Positions 14,438-21,550 of a stretch of 36,355 nucleotides of DNA are shown here, piece by piece. The DNA lies in IMG/VR virus record IMGVR_UViG_3300017728_000042, positions 1 to 36,355 of that record; one strand, given 5' to 3'. Both the position numbers and the translations under genes were made by a program. Below the pieces are notes generated by a model that was not told the origin of the DNA, searched no databases, and saw only the letters and a list, made by a program, of their open reading frames with translations. The DNA comes from a virus. Each line of letters opens with the position of its first letter. Positions within the stretch are counted from its first letter, which is position 1.

Positions 14438-15811
14438 CTATGTATTTAGTTCAAAAAATTTCTTTTGCAACTCAGATCTATCAAATTTATCAATCCCACT
14501 AAAACTTTTAGTTTGTGGAGTAGATGTATTATCATTATCTTCTTCACCTTCTTGATAAAGTTCATTTGAAACTTCAAAATGACCAGTTGAAGTATCAGCT
14601 TTAACTCCAAATGTTAAACCATCCATACCATATCTATTTTTCATAATATGGAATCTCCCAGTTCCTTCTACTTTATCTTTACGTTGTCTAGAAAGAGAAA
14701 TACAAACATCTGTAATCATAATTTTATCGTATGACCCAGCTGCTTTATCTCCCTCTACAATGTTATCTTTAGCACCTGCTCTGTTTACTTGGGAAACGCT
14801 CCAAACTGGTATATCTAGTTCACGAGCTAATCCTTTTGTACTAGTATAAATATCATCAATTTCTCCTTTTCTATCAACTGTTTTTCTTTTTGATGAAAGA
14901 AGATCTACATAATCAATTATAATTAAATCTGGTTCAATTCCTGTGTCTTTAACCTTTTGAATGTGTGCTTCTATAGTAGACATTGTTGCTTTTCCTGTAG
15001 GGAATTCTTTAATAATTAAATTTCCTTTTAAATCCTCCATTATACTTTCAATTTTATCTTTATGTTTTTGAATTTTATCAACTCCAATTCTAGAAAAATA
15101 GGCATCATATCTTCTTCCTACATATTGTTCGCCTAATTCTAAAGTATAATGTAAAACATTATAACCTAATTTAACAGCATGTCCTCCTAAAGCTACTAAC
15201 GACCAAGATTTACCACCTCCTGGATTACCAAATATAAGACCAAAATCTCCATTTCCGAGGCCTCCTTGAAGTAATTGATTAATTTTATCCCATGGGGTTT
15301 TAATTGTTGTTCTACTATCTTCTCTATATCTTGATTCAACATCTTTAGTATACTCATGTCCTATATTTTTATCTTGTCCTGCTTTAATAGCATTGTTAAT
15401 TAAATGTCTTATGGATTCATAGTCTCCACCTTTTAGTAAATCAACACTTTGCAACAGTGCTCCTTTTAATTGTTGGTTTTTACAAAAAGATGCAAATTCT
15501 TCTTGTACATATTCTAAATCATCATTAGAAGTATTATATGCTTCTTTAAGTTGTTCTTTTATAGATATTTGTAAAACTTCATTACCACACTTTTGTAACT
15601 CTACAGCTAATATTTCCATTGAAGGTGTAGTATGATATTTATCATAATACTTTAAAACCTCTTTAATAATCCATTTATGGGCTTGATTATCAAAATATTC
15701 TTCACTTAACATATCATTAATGTTAACTAAAAATTCTTTATGTGTTAATAAAGAAGATATTACTTTAATCTGGAAGCTAGTTCCATATGAGTTTAAATTT
15801 GTTAATGTCAT
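14438..15811 (-). CDS. replicative DNA helicase (DnaB / T4 gp41 type)
   Basis: The 457-residue protein has a helical N-terminal domain (1-150) with HKWIIKEVLKYYDKYHTTPS, followed by a RecA-like motor: Walker A GNPGGGKS at 195-202, Walker B DLIIIDYVDLL near 298, and VWSVSQVNRAGAKDN (motif H3/H4 with sensor Gln). KIMITDVCISLSR and FHIMKNRYG complete the DnaB-type core. It would form a hexamer that unwinds the fork 5'-3'. It follows the RNase H gene by 4 nt and precedes the ribonucleotide reductase. A loader (gp59) and primase (gp61) are not in this window. Confidence 0.9.
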   Translation of the reverse strand: MTLTNLNSYGTSFQIKVISSLLTHKEFLVNINDMLSEEYFDNQAHKWIIKEVLKYYDKYHTTPSMEILAVELQKCGNEVLQISIKEQLKEAYNTSNDDLEYVQEEFASFCKNQQLKGALLQSVDLLKGGDYESIRHLINNAIKAGQDKNIGHEYTKDVESRYREDSRTTIKTPWDKINQLLQGGLGNGDFGLIFGNPGGGKSWSLVALGGHAVKLGYNVLHYTLELGEQYVGRRYDAYFSRIGVDKIQKHKDKIESIMEDLKGNLIIKEFPTGKATMSTIEAHIQKVKDTGIEPDLIIIDYVDLLSSKRKTVDRKGEIDDIYTSTKGLARELDIPVWSVSQVNRAGAKDNIVEGDKAAGSYDKIMITDVCISLSRQRKDKVEGTGRFHIMKNRYGMDGLTFGVKADTSTGHFEVSNELYQEGEEDNDNTSTPQTKSFSGIDKFDRSELQKKFFELNT

Positions 15812-15815
15812 ATAA

Positions 15816-16847
15816 CTATTTTTTTACAACTAAATTTTGAAAACAATCTTTAACCCAAAACTCAACATTTCGAATTAATCCTCCTATTTGGTCTTCATTA
15901 TACATTGCTACGAATTGATCGGGATAATACGAAAGATCATTTGATTCTACAACCTCATCTAACCATTCTTTATCTTCTTTACTTAACATTGGATTACTTA
16001 AATCCATTATTTTGTAATTTTTTTCTAAATCATCTTGACCATGAATTATTCGAGCATATACAACGTGATCTGATATTTTATTTTCACATATATTTAATAT
16101 ATCATCCCAATTCATGTCTTTTTCTATTAATTCAGGAAACTTTTTTAATAATCCTTTTTCACCTAATCCCTTAACACCCTTAATTTTATCAGAATTATCA
16201 CCTAATAATGTTTTATGTAGTATAAAATTATGAGGAGACATTTTATATTTATCCATTACGGTTTTAGGTGTATAATATTCTTTTTCCATAGGACGATATA
16301 CAACAACATTTTCACTAACTAATTGTAAAAAATCTTTATCTGATGATATGATAAAAGATTTGTCTTTAGGGTGTTTAATAACAGATTTACTTAAATATGC
16401 TATAATATCATCTGCTTCTACTTTATCAATACTTACAGTTTTAACGGGTAATGTTTTTAAATATTGAATAATTCTAACCATTTGGTCTACTTTAGCATCA
16501 TCCTCATCATCTTTATCATCAAAAGCATCCCAATTAGTAATACGTTGTAAATCTCTACCAGATTTATATTCTGGCATTATATTTTTTCTGTTATTAGCTG
16601 ATCCAGCCCCATCAAATACTACATAAACCTGTGTAGGACTAATTTGACGAATCATAGCTCCTAAAGAACGAAAAAATCCACCTAATCCCCCGATATGAAT
16701 TCCTAAGGGATTTACCATATTTAACACAGCAAAATTTCTAAAAAATAAATTTAAACCATCTATAAATAATATTCTTTCGTGAGTCTCAGTTTGTGGGCCT
16801 TGCTCCTGGATATTATCCAGAAGCTTAAATAATTCTTTCTGTTTCAT
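15816..16847 (-). CDS. RNase H / 5'-3' exonuclease (flap nuclease family)
   Basis: The 343-residue protein carries the acidic metal-binding motifs of FEN/T4 RNase H nucleases: ILFIDGLNLFFRNF (about 27-40), YVVFDGAGSANNRK, VEADDIIAYL, SSDKDFLQLV and GDNSDKIKGVKGLGEKG, the helix-hairpin-helix that binds DNA. It removes RNA primers and flaps on the lagging strand. It lies 4 nt upstream of the helicase gene and downstream of uvsX, with an 11-nt promoter core embedded in a hairpin just before its start. Confidence 0.9.
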   Translation of the reverse strand: MKQKELFKLLDNIQEQGPQTETHERILFIDGLNLFFRNFAVLNMVNPLGIHIGGLGGFFRSLGAMIRQISPTQVYVVFDGAGSANNRKNIMPEYKSGRDLQRITNWDAFDDKDDEDDAKVDQMVRIIQYLKTLPVKTVSIDKVEADDIIAYLSKSVIKHPKDKSFIISSDKDFLQLVSENVVVYRPMEKEYYTPKTVMDKYKMSPHNFILHKTLLGDNSDKIKGVKGLGEKGLLKKFPELIEKDMNWDDILNICENKISDHVVYARIIHGQDDLEKNYKIMDLSNPMLSKEDKEWLDEVVESNDLSYYPDQFVAMYNEDQIGGLIRNVEFWVKDCFQNLVVKK

Positions 16848-16861
16848 GTGTTGTTTTTATG

Positions 16862-16888
16862 CCCGGAATATACGAAAGATATTCCGGG
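16862..16888 (-). promoter_or_regulatory. promoter-like element inside a 10-bp hairpin
   Basis: CCCGGAATAT and ATATTCCGGG pair perfectly around a 7-nt loop. The stem contains the AATATACGAAAGATATT element shared with 1409-1425. No T-tract follows the stem on the minus strand (CATAAAAAC), so it is a poor terminator. It probably drives rnh-helicase-RNR, with the palindrome possibly acting as an operator or mRNA 5' hairpin. The GC-rich base of the stem stands out in this AT-rich DNA. Confidence 0.5.
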
Positions 16889-16897
16889 TATCAAAAT

Positions 16898-17971
16898 TTA
16901 TTGTGGTTCTTCCCCAAAAGATGTTATATCAGTGTATGCTTGATCTTCTTCAACTACTCTAAAATCACCACCACCTAGTATATCAGCCCAATCATCTTTT
17001 CTGGCATCTTTATAACCTTTTAGTTCTCTGTCATTATCATTAATAAATCCATGAGGAGTCATTACGATTTTACCTCTAGTAGTAACACCATTAATATGAT
17101 TTTTATCAATTTGAATATTTACACGTTTAGCAAATTCAACTTGTTTACCATCTTTAATAGCTTTAATTTTAGAAGTTCCAGCTGACATAACGTTACCAAA
17201 TGTAACTACAAATGTGGAATCAAACCACATTGCATAACCTCCTTTATTCATTAGTTTGGGTTGTCCCATTGGAGACTCCGCTTTTAACGTCCAAACTTTA
17301 TTAATACATACAAGTGTATTAGTATATGAGGATGATTCCTTACGTGACAATGTAATACGTTGATTTACGCTATTTCCAAATTGTGTTGACATAGCACCTG
17401 CATTCCATTCATTATTGTTTTTATTTGATTTAATTGACATTTCACAAGGCACTGATCCAATTGAATCCCATAAGAATAATAAATCATAAGGTAAATTACC
17501 TTTCTTTTGCTCATCCATTAAATCTAAAATAAACCCAGCTACATCTTCAATAGAATTAATAGTTTCCCTATCAACATAAATAAAATTCCCATCATAATTA
17601 GTAATTTCACCTGTTTTCTTATCAACAACTTCATTTACTTCCATACCCATCATTTTAGCATGATCCCAAGACCATTTCATTTCTGTAATAATGAACACGG
17701 GCATTATACCTCGTTTTTGAGCAGATACAGCAGCTTCTAAAAGTGCTGTTGTTTTACCTGTGTCTGAATGTCCTCTGAGTAGTACAATATGTCCCATAGG
17801 AATACCAGGAATAGAAGTAACATCCTGAAATGCTGAAGATAATGGAATCCATTCTTGTTCCTTAAATTTTACATTTTGTTTTAAACCTTTTTTATCTTTA
17901 AAAGCATTTAGGTCAAATTTAGATTTAAGTTCCTTAGAAGCAGCTTCTGTAAGTGATTTTTTCTTAGCCAT
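16898..17971 (-). CDS. uvsX: UvsX/RecA-like recombinase
   Basis: The 357-residue protein has Walker A GHSDTGKTT (67-75), the catalytic-Glu region FIITEMKWSW, Walker B LLFLWDSIGSVP (about 164-175), the L1/L2 DNA-binding region (GAMSTQFGNSVNQRITLS, NTLVCINKVW) and an acidic C-terminus. It forms filaments on single-stranded DNA for strand invasion and recombination-dependent replication. It begins 3 nt after the stop of the gp32-like gene, which matches the functional pairing of SSB and recombinase. The mediator UvsY is not seen nearby. Confidence 0.9.
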   Translation of the reverse strand: MAKKKSLTEAASKELKSKFDLNAFKDKKGLKQNVKFKEQEWIPLSSAFQDVTSIPGIPMGHIVLLRGHSDTGKTTALLEAAVSAQKRGIMPVFIITEMKWSWDHAKMMGMEVNEVVDKKTGEITNYDGNFIYVDRETINSIEDVAGFILDLMDEQKKGNLPYDLLFLWDSIGSVPCEMSIKSNKNNNEWNAGAMSTQFGNSVNQRITLSRKESSSYTNTLVCINKVWTLKAESPMGQPKLMNKGGYAMWFDSTFVVTFGNVMSAGTSKIKAIKDGKQVEFAKRVNIQIDKNHINGVTTRGKIVMTPHGFINDNDRELKGYKDARKDDWADILGGGDFRVVEEDQAYTDITSFGEEPQ

Positions 17972-17974
17972 ATT

Positions 17975-18802
17975 TTAAAATGGTAAATCATCATCAGTTG
18001 AAGACTTTTTATCATCAAATAATGAATCAAATTTTTCTGCCTTAGAAGTTGTATTTTTCCCTTCAAGTGAATAATTATTTGATTTATCATTATCAAATCC
18101 CACAGCAGGTTCAGATAAAATTTCACCTTCTTCTCCACCTTCAGGTTTTAAAAAAGTTTCTAAATTAGCTTTAACCTCATCAAAAGTAAGTCTTTTAAAC
18201 ACATCTATAGGATTTGGTTGAGTATCTAAAGCTCTTTCAACTATGTTAGTATTATCACTAATAGGTGATTGTTTCATTGATGGGGAAATAGTAGTTTTAT
18301 TATAAGGAGTTCCTGTTACTTCAGGTCCTACAGTTGTTAATTTAATATCTCTTCCTCCTGATACATCAGTATAATCACCAACCTCAGCATCAGCTGCTAA
18401 ATTTAAAAATGCTTGATAAACTTCTTTTCCAAACTGCCATAATTTAACACCTTCTTCTTCCTCACCTCTTACAATTACTGGGGCAAAAATACGAGTTTTG
18501 GCATCTAATTTTTTTGCTAAATACCAATTTTCTTTATCTCCACTAGAACGCAATTGTTTTGTAAATTCTTGAATTGGATCTTTTTCTCCCCAATTCATAG
18601 GAGAAGCCATTACTCTTTGACCTATTCCATAATAGAATTGCATTTCAGTAAATGGGAATGATTTATTATACTTATTAGGAACAATTCTAACTTGTTGTTT
18701 ACCTACTGTAGGTTTCCAAAATATTGATTTTCCACTTGATTTGTTTGAGTTTGATTGTGACTGAAGTGACTCTAACTTCTTTTTTATTTGGTTTAAATCC
18801 AT
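17975..18802 (-). CDS. gp32-like single-stranded DNA-binding protein, zinc-less, SSB-like tail
   Basis: The 275-residue protein matches T4-like gp32: a basic N-terminus (LNQIKKKLESLQSQ), the OB core with IFWKPTVGKQQVRIVPN and FTEMQFYYGIG, and an acidic tail. At the place where gp32 proteins carry the zinc ligands (GEKCPVCEF type) this one reads GEKDPIQEF, and it has no Cys or His at all, so the zinc site is lost. The tail ends STDDDLPF, close to the DDDIPF tip of bacterial SSB that recruits repair and replication proteins. It coats single-stranded DNA at the fork. The promoter core TTTGTCGTATATT lies about 35 nt upstream. Confidence 0.85.
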   Translation of the reverse strand: MDLNQIKKKLESLQSQSNSNKSSGKSIFWKPTVGKQQVRIVPNKYNKSFPFTEMQFYYGIGQRVMASPMNWGEKDPIQEFTKQLRSSGDKENWYLAKKLDAKTRIFAPVIVRGEEEEGVKLWQFGKEVYQAFLNLAADAEVGDYTDVSGGRDIKLTTVGPEVTGTPYNKTTISPSMKQSPISDNTNIVERALDTQPNPIDVFKRLTFDEVKANLETFLKPEGGEEGEILSEPAVGFDNDKSNNYSLEGKNTTSKAEKFDSLFDDKKSSTDDDLPF

Positions 18803-18835
18803 AATAACTTTTTTTATTTATTTATAACTGTGATT

Positions 18836-18848
18836 AATATACGACAAA
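18836..18848 (-). promoter_or_regulatory. probable middle promoter core TTTGTCGTATATT
   Basis: This differs by a G from the TTTCGTATATT core elsewhere. It is located between the 157-aa gene and the gp32-like gene, 33 nt upstream of the gp32 start, where a leader with AAATAAAAAAAGTT follows. Confidence 0.4.
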
Positions 18849-18865
18849 TTTATAAAACAACCAAA

Positions 18866-19339
18866 CTATAGTTCAATTATTTTATGAATTTTTGTTTTCA
18901 ATTGTTTTAACTCATCATGTTGAGTTAAAAGTACTGAATTTTTATAATGTTCCCAAGTTATAGGGAACTTAGTATCAACTACACCACCATTTAATTTTTT
19001 AATTAATTCATTTAAAGCATTAATAGTATAAAGTGTATTTGTTTCTTTTTTTCTATGAACTAAAATTGTATTATCAGGTAAGTCTGAGATATTGCCTTGG
19101 TCAATGTTGTAGGTACAAACATACTCATCATTTTCTTTAACATACAAAACAAATATTTTATTATACATTATATTATATTTGTCTGTAATAGAACTTAGAA
19201 GTAATTCTAAATTATCTAGGGTAGTAAATGTGCAAAATAGTTTATTGTTCAAATCTCCTAAATTTTGATTAGTAATGTCCGAAAAATCGTCCACTGTATA
19301 CATATTAGGAGTTTTATTTAAAATTGTAATCGTTTCCAT
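18866..19339 (-). CDS. hypothetical protein, 157 aa, coupled to the polymerase-like gene
   Basis: The product starts METITILNKTPNMYTVDDFSD and includes DNTILVHRKKETNTLYTIN and a helical C-terminus (LKQLKTKIHKIIEL). It has no catalytic motif, signal peptide or TM segment that I can see. The gene overlaps the end of the family A polymerase-like gene by 26 nt, so the two are translated together. It sits directly before gp32. A role as a polymerase accessory factor is suggested by position only. I recall similar proteins in replication regions of T4-like phages but cannot name a function. Confidence 0.65.
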   Translation of the reverse strand: METITILNKTPNMYTVDDFSDITNQNLGDLNNKLFCTFTTLDNLELLLSSITDKYNIMYNKIFVLYVKENDEYVCTYNIDQGNISDLPDNTILVHRKKETNTLYTINALNELIKKLNGGVVDTKFPITWEHYKNSVLLTQHDELKQLKTKIHKIIEL

Positions 19340-20573
19340 AGCATATTTTTATTTGTAGTTTATATTTATTAAATAGCTCTTTTATTTCTTCCAACACATC
19401 TTCTTCTTCTTTATCTAAATCAAATAAAAACGAATCATAAGTATATAAAACTATTTTTGTTTTTTTATTTCTTAATAACTTAATTATTTCCCACAATATA
19501 TGAACATTCATTGCGGTTTCCAAGTTTTGTAGTAAATAATTTAATAATTTTTGAGGCTTCATTTCACCTATTTTTTCTTTAATAAACCTATGTTTTGAAA
19601 TAGGACATTCAATCCAGCCCTTTTCTTTAAACTCTTCCCATAAATTATCAGTATATACTTGAACTTTTTTAAAAAATTCTAGATCTTTATATTGATCAAA
19701 TACTCCTCCATATAATTGTTTAAATGTTAATTCTTTGGCTTTTTTATATTCAACCCCATACATTTTCGCAAAGGCAGTATGAATATCCTCATTACCAAAA
19801 TCAAAGTCAACCAACTTAGATAACAAAGTAGGATGATAAGCCCCAATATCAAACTCAACAAAAATGTCATTACGGGGTATAAAACTTTCTCGACTATTGT
19901 TTTCTTTATTAATTGCGGCATAATTTACTCCTTTAAATTTATTACTTGGTCTTCCTGTAAGAGTTTTAAAGTTGTACTGCGTGTAGACGTAATCTCCGTC
20001 GATAGCATGAAAGTACGATTCAAATTTTTCTCTATTAACTCGTATACCATTTCTTTCAATGGCGTTGAAAACCACTGAAGATTTATTATTGTAGAATTCA
20101 TTGATTTGTTCATTTATTTTATCTTTAAGGTTATTATATATTTTTTCACAATATTCATAATGTTTAACTATAGGTATAATTCTATTTATGTCTTTTTTAT
20201 TAGGATATCTCCTATTAAAAATGTGATGTGTTTGGGTTAATTCTGGTATATACGGAGGGTTTTGTTGGTTTATGTCAAAGAGGCCTTTTAGTGGTAAATA
20301 ATGTAAAAATTCCTTCTTATCACGCACATATATGCTACTAAATTTATGTAACATCGTGTTTATTTCCGTTATATTTATATTTAAAGTTTCACTATGTGAT
20401 AGTGGGACAATAAATCCTTTAGTTGATAATAATGGTCTAATATACAAAGCGCAAATATTATTTTGTGCAGGATGTATTAAATAACTATTTGGAATTACTT
20501 CTATAAAAACTTCTTCCCAATTAGCATTTGTAAACTGTTCAAATTGAACTTTACTTTCAACTAACCAAAACAT
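19314..20573 (-). CDS. compact family A DNA polymerase-like protein
   Basis: The 419-residue protein carries family A polymerase landmarks: TLTGRPS (205-210), motif A VEFDIGAYHP with Asp242, NEDIHT (like T7 polymerase GDIHT), motif B KELTFKQLYGG with Lys280, Phe284 and Tyr288, and motif C YTYDSF with Asp380. Two positions differ from Klenow: the Glu five residues after the motif A Asp (sugar-gate Glu710) is His247, and the motif C Glu (HDE) is Ser381. The first 130 residues sit where an exonuclease domain would be, but I see no D-x-E exonuclease motif. It may be a repair, priming or specialised polymerase, because T4-like phages normally replicate with family B gp43. Both catalytic Asp residues are kept. 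Confidence 0.8.
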   Translation of the reverse strand: MFWLVESKVQFEQFTNANWEEVFIEVIPNSYLIHPAQNNICALYIRPLLSTKGFIVPLSHSETLNINITEINTMLHKFSSIYVRDKKEFLHYLPLKGLFDINQQNPPYIPELTQTHHIFNRRYPNKKDINRIIPIVKHYEYCEKIYNNLKDKINEQINEFYNNKSSVVFNAIERNGIRVNREKFESYFHAIDGDYVYTQYNFKTLTGRPSNKFKGVNYAAINKENNSRESFIPRNDIFVEFDIGAYHPTLLSKLVDFDFGNEDIHTAFAKMYGVEYKKAKELTFKQLYGGVFDQYKDLEFFKKVQVYTDNLWEEFKEKGWIECPISKHRFIKEKIGEMKPQKLLNYLLQNLETAMNVHILWEIIKLLRNKKTKIVLYTYDSFLFDLDKEEEDVLEEIKELFNKYKLQIKICYGNDYNFK

Positions 20574-20587
20574 AACTTTTTTATTTC

Positions 20588-20598
20588 AATATATGAAA
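20588..20598 (-). promoter_or_regulatory. possible promoter core TTTCATATATT
   Basis: One mismatch from the TTTCGTATATT core, located 15 nt upstream of the polymerase-like gene start in the short gap after the tail module. It marks the switch from tail genes to replication genes. Confidence 0.35.
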
Positions 20599-20605
20599 AA
20601 TTTAT

Positions 20606-21550
20606 CTAATATCCACCTCCAGTTGAAGAATTATTATTACTTGTTTGAATTTGATTAGGTATATCATATTCTATAGTTAAATCCCTTACAAATTCAACCT
20701 GTTGTGACTCTCCTGTTTCAATAACTCCTTCTTGATTTAAAACATCAACTAATTCATTTTGATAAAATCTTTTGTAAAATAATCTATTATGAGCCCCTTG
20801 TATGTGAATAGCCCCTTCCATAGGACCTTGATTTTCATGGATATGATAAGATCCTACATAATCTTGACCTGATAAAGTTATTAGTTCTCCTCCTGTAGTA
20901 GTAAGATTGCTAGATTTAGGATATTTAAAATATTCTAAATATTTTTTTCCTAAATAATTTCCTAAACCTTTTTTGTTTATTTCTTTTTCTTTAATAAATA
21001 TAGATCCTTTATTATTATTAAATACTCTATCAATATCTCCTTTTATATACCAATCTAAAGTAAAAGGTATATAATTTTCCCATACCCATGCATTATTTTT
21101 AGTATCAACATTATCATAGGTTTGTTTATTAACTTCTAAATACTCTAATTGATTTATTTTGCAAAGAAAATATCTTATAAACATACCATTTTTATAATCT
21201 TCAGGAGTTGGAAATTCTTGATAATATTGAGGTATTAATTTTAATAAATTATAGTCTGTATCACTTAATATTCCGTATATTTTAAGATCTTTACTTCCCT
21301 CCCAATCTTGATTATATTCTACTATTTTATTTGATACTTCTACAGAATTAGTAGTTGTTTCAGATGAAACTAAAGGAATTGATTGATATATTTCTTCATT
21401 TGGGGGATCATTTTGATCTTTACCCGTATAGGCTTTACCATTAGATAATTGATAGTAAAACCCAGTATAAGGAGAATTAGAACTAACATAATACCATTCA
21501 CCCCCAGGGGTAAATAAATTATCTTTTATTTGTGATTTAGGTATATACAT
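20606..21550 (-). CDS. predicted baseplate or tail structural protein, 314 aa
   Basis: The N-terminus (YIPKSQIKDNLFTPGGEWYY, YTGFYYQLSNGKAYTGKD) and the C-terminal motif QDYVGSYHIHENQGPMEGAIH belong to a type of domain I associate with structural proteins of marine T4-like phages; paired His in H-x-H resemble metal-binding fibre motifs. The middle (about 130-210) is helical and aromatic. Its ATG shares one base with the stop of the hub-protein gene (TAATG), so it is translated with the hub. It ends the tail module. The exact place in the virion is not determined. Confidence 0.6.
   Translation of the reverse strand: MYIPKSQIKDNLFTPGGEWYYVSSNSPYTGFYYQLSNGKAYTGKDQNDPPNEEIYQSIPLVSSETTTNSVEVSNKIVEYNQDWEGSKDLKIYGILSDTDYNLLKLIPQYYQEFPTPEDYKNGMFIRYFLCKINQLEYLEVNKQTYDNVDTKNNAWVWENYIPFTLDWYIKGDIDRVFNNNKGSIFIKEKEINKKGLGNYLGKKYLEYFKYPKSSNLTTTGGELITLSGQDYVGSYHIHENQGPMEGAIHIQGAHNRLFYKRFYQNELVDVLNQEGVIETGESQQVEFVRDLTIEYDIPNQIQTSNNNSSTGGGY

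Noticed and set aside
17908-18138. Minus-strand open frame of 76 codons overlapping gp32 and uvsX
   Set aside because: Out-of-frame shadow of the gp32 tail, rich in Ile/Lys/Leu as random frames of AT-rich DNA are.
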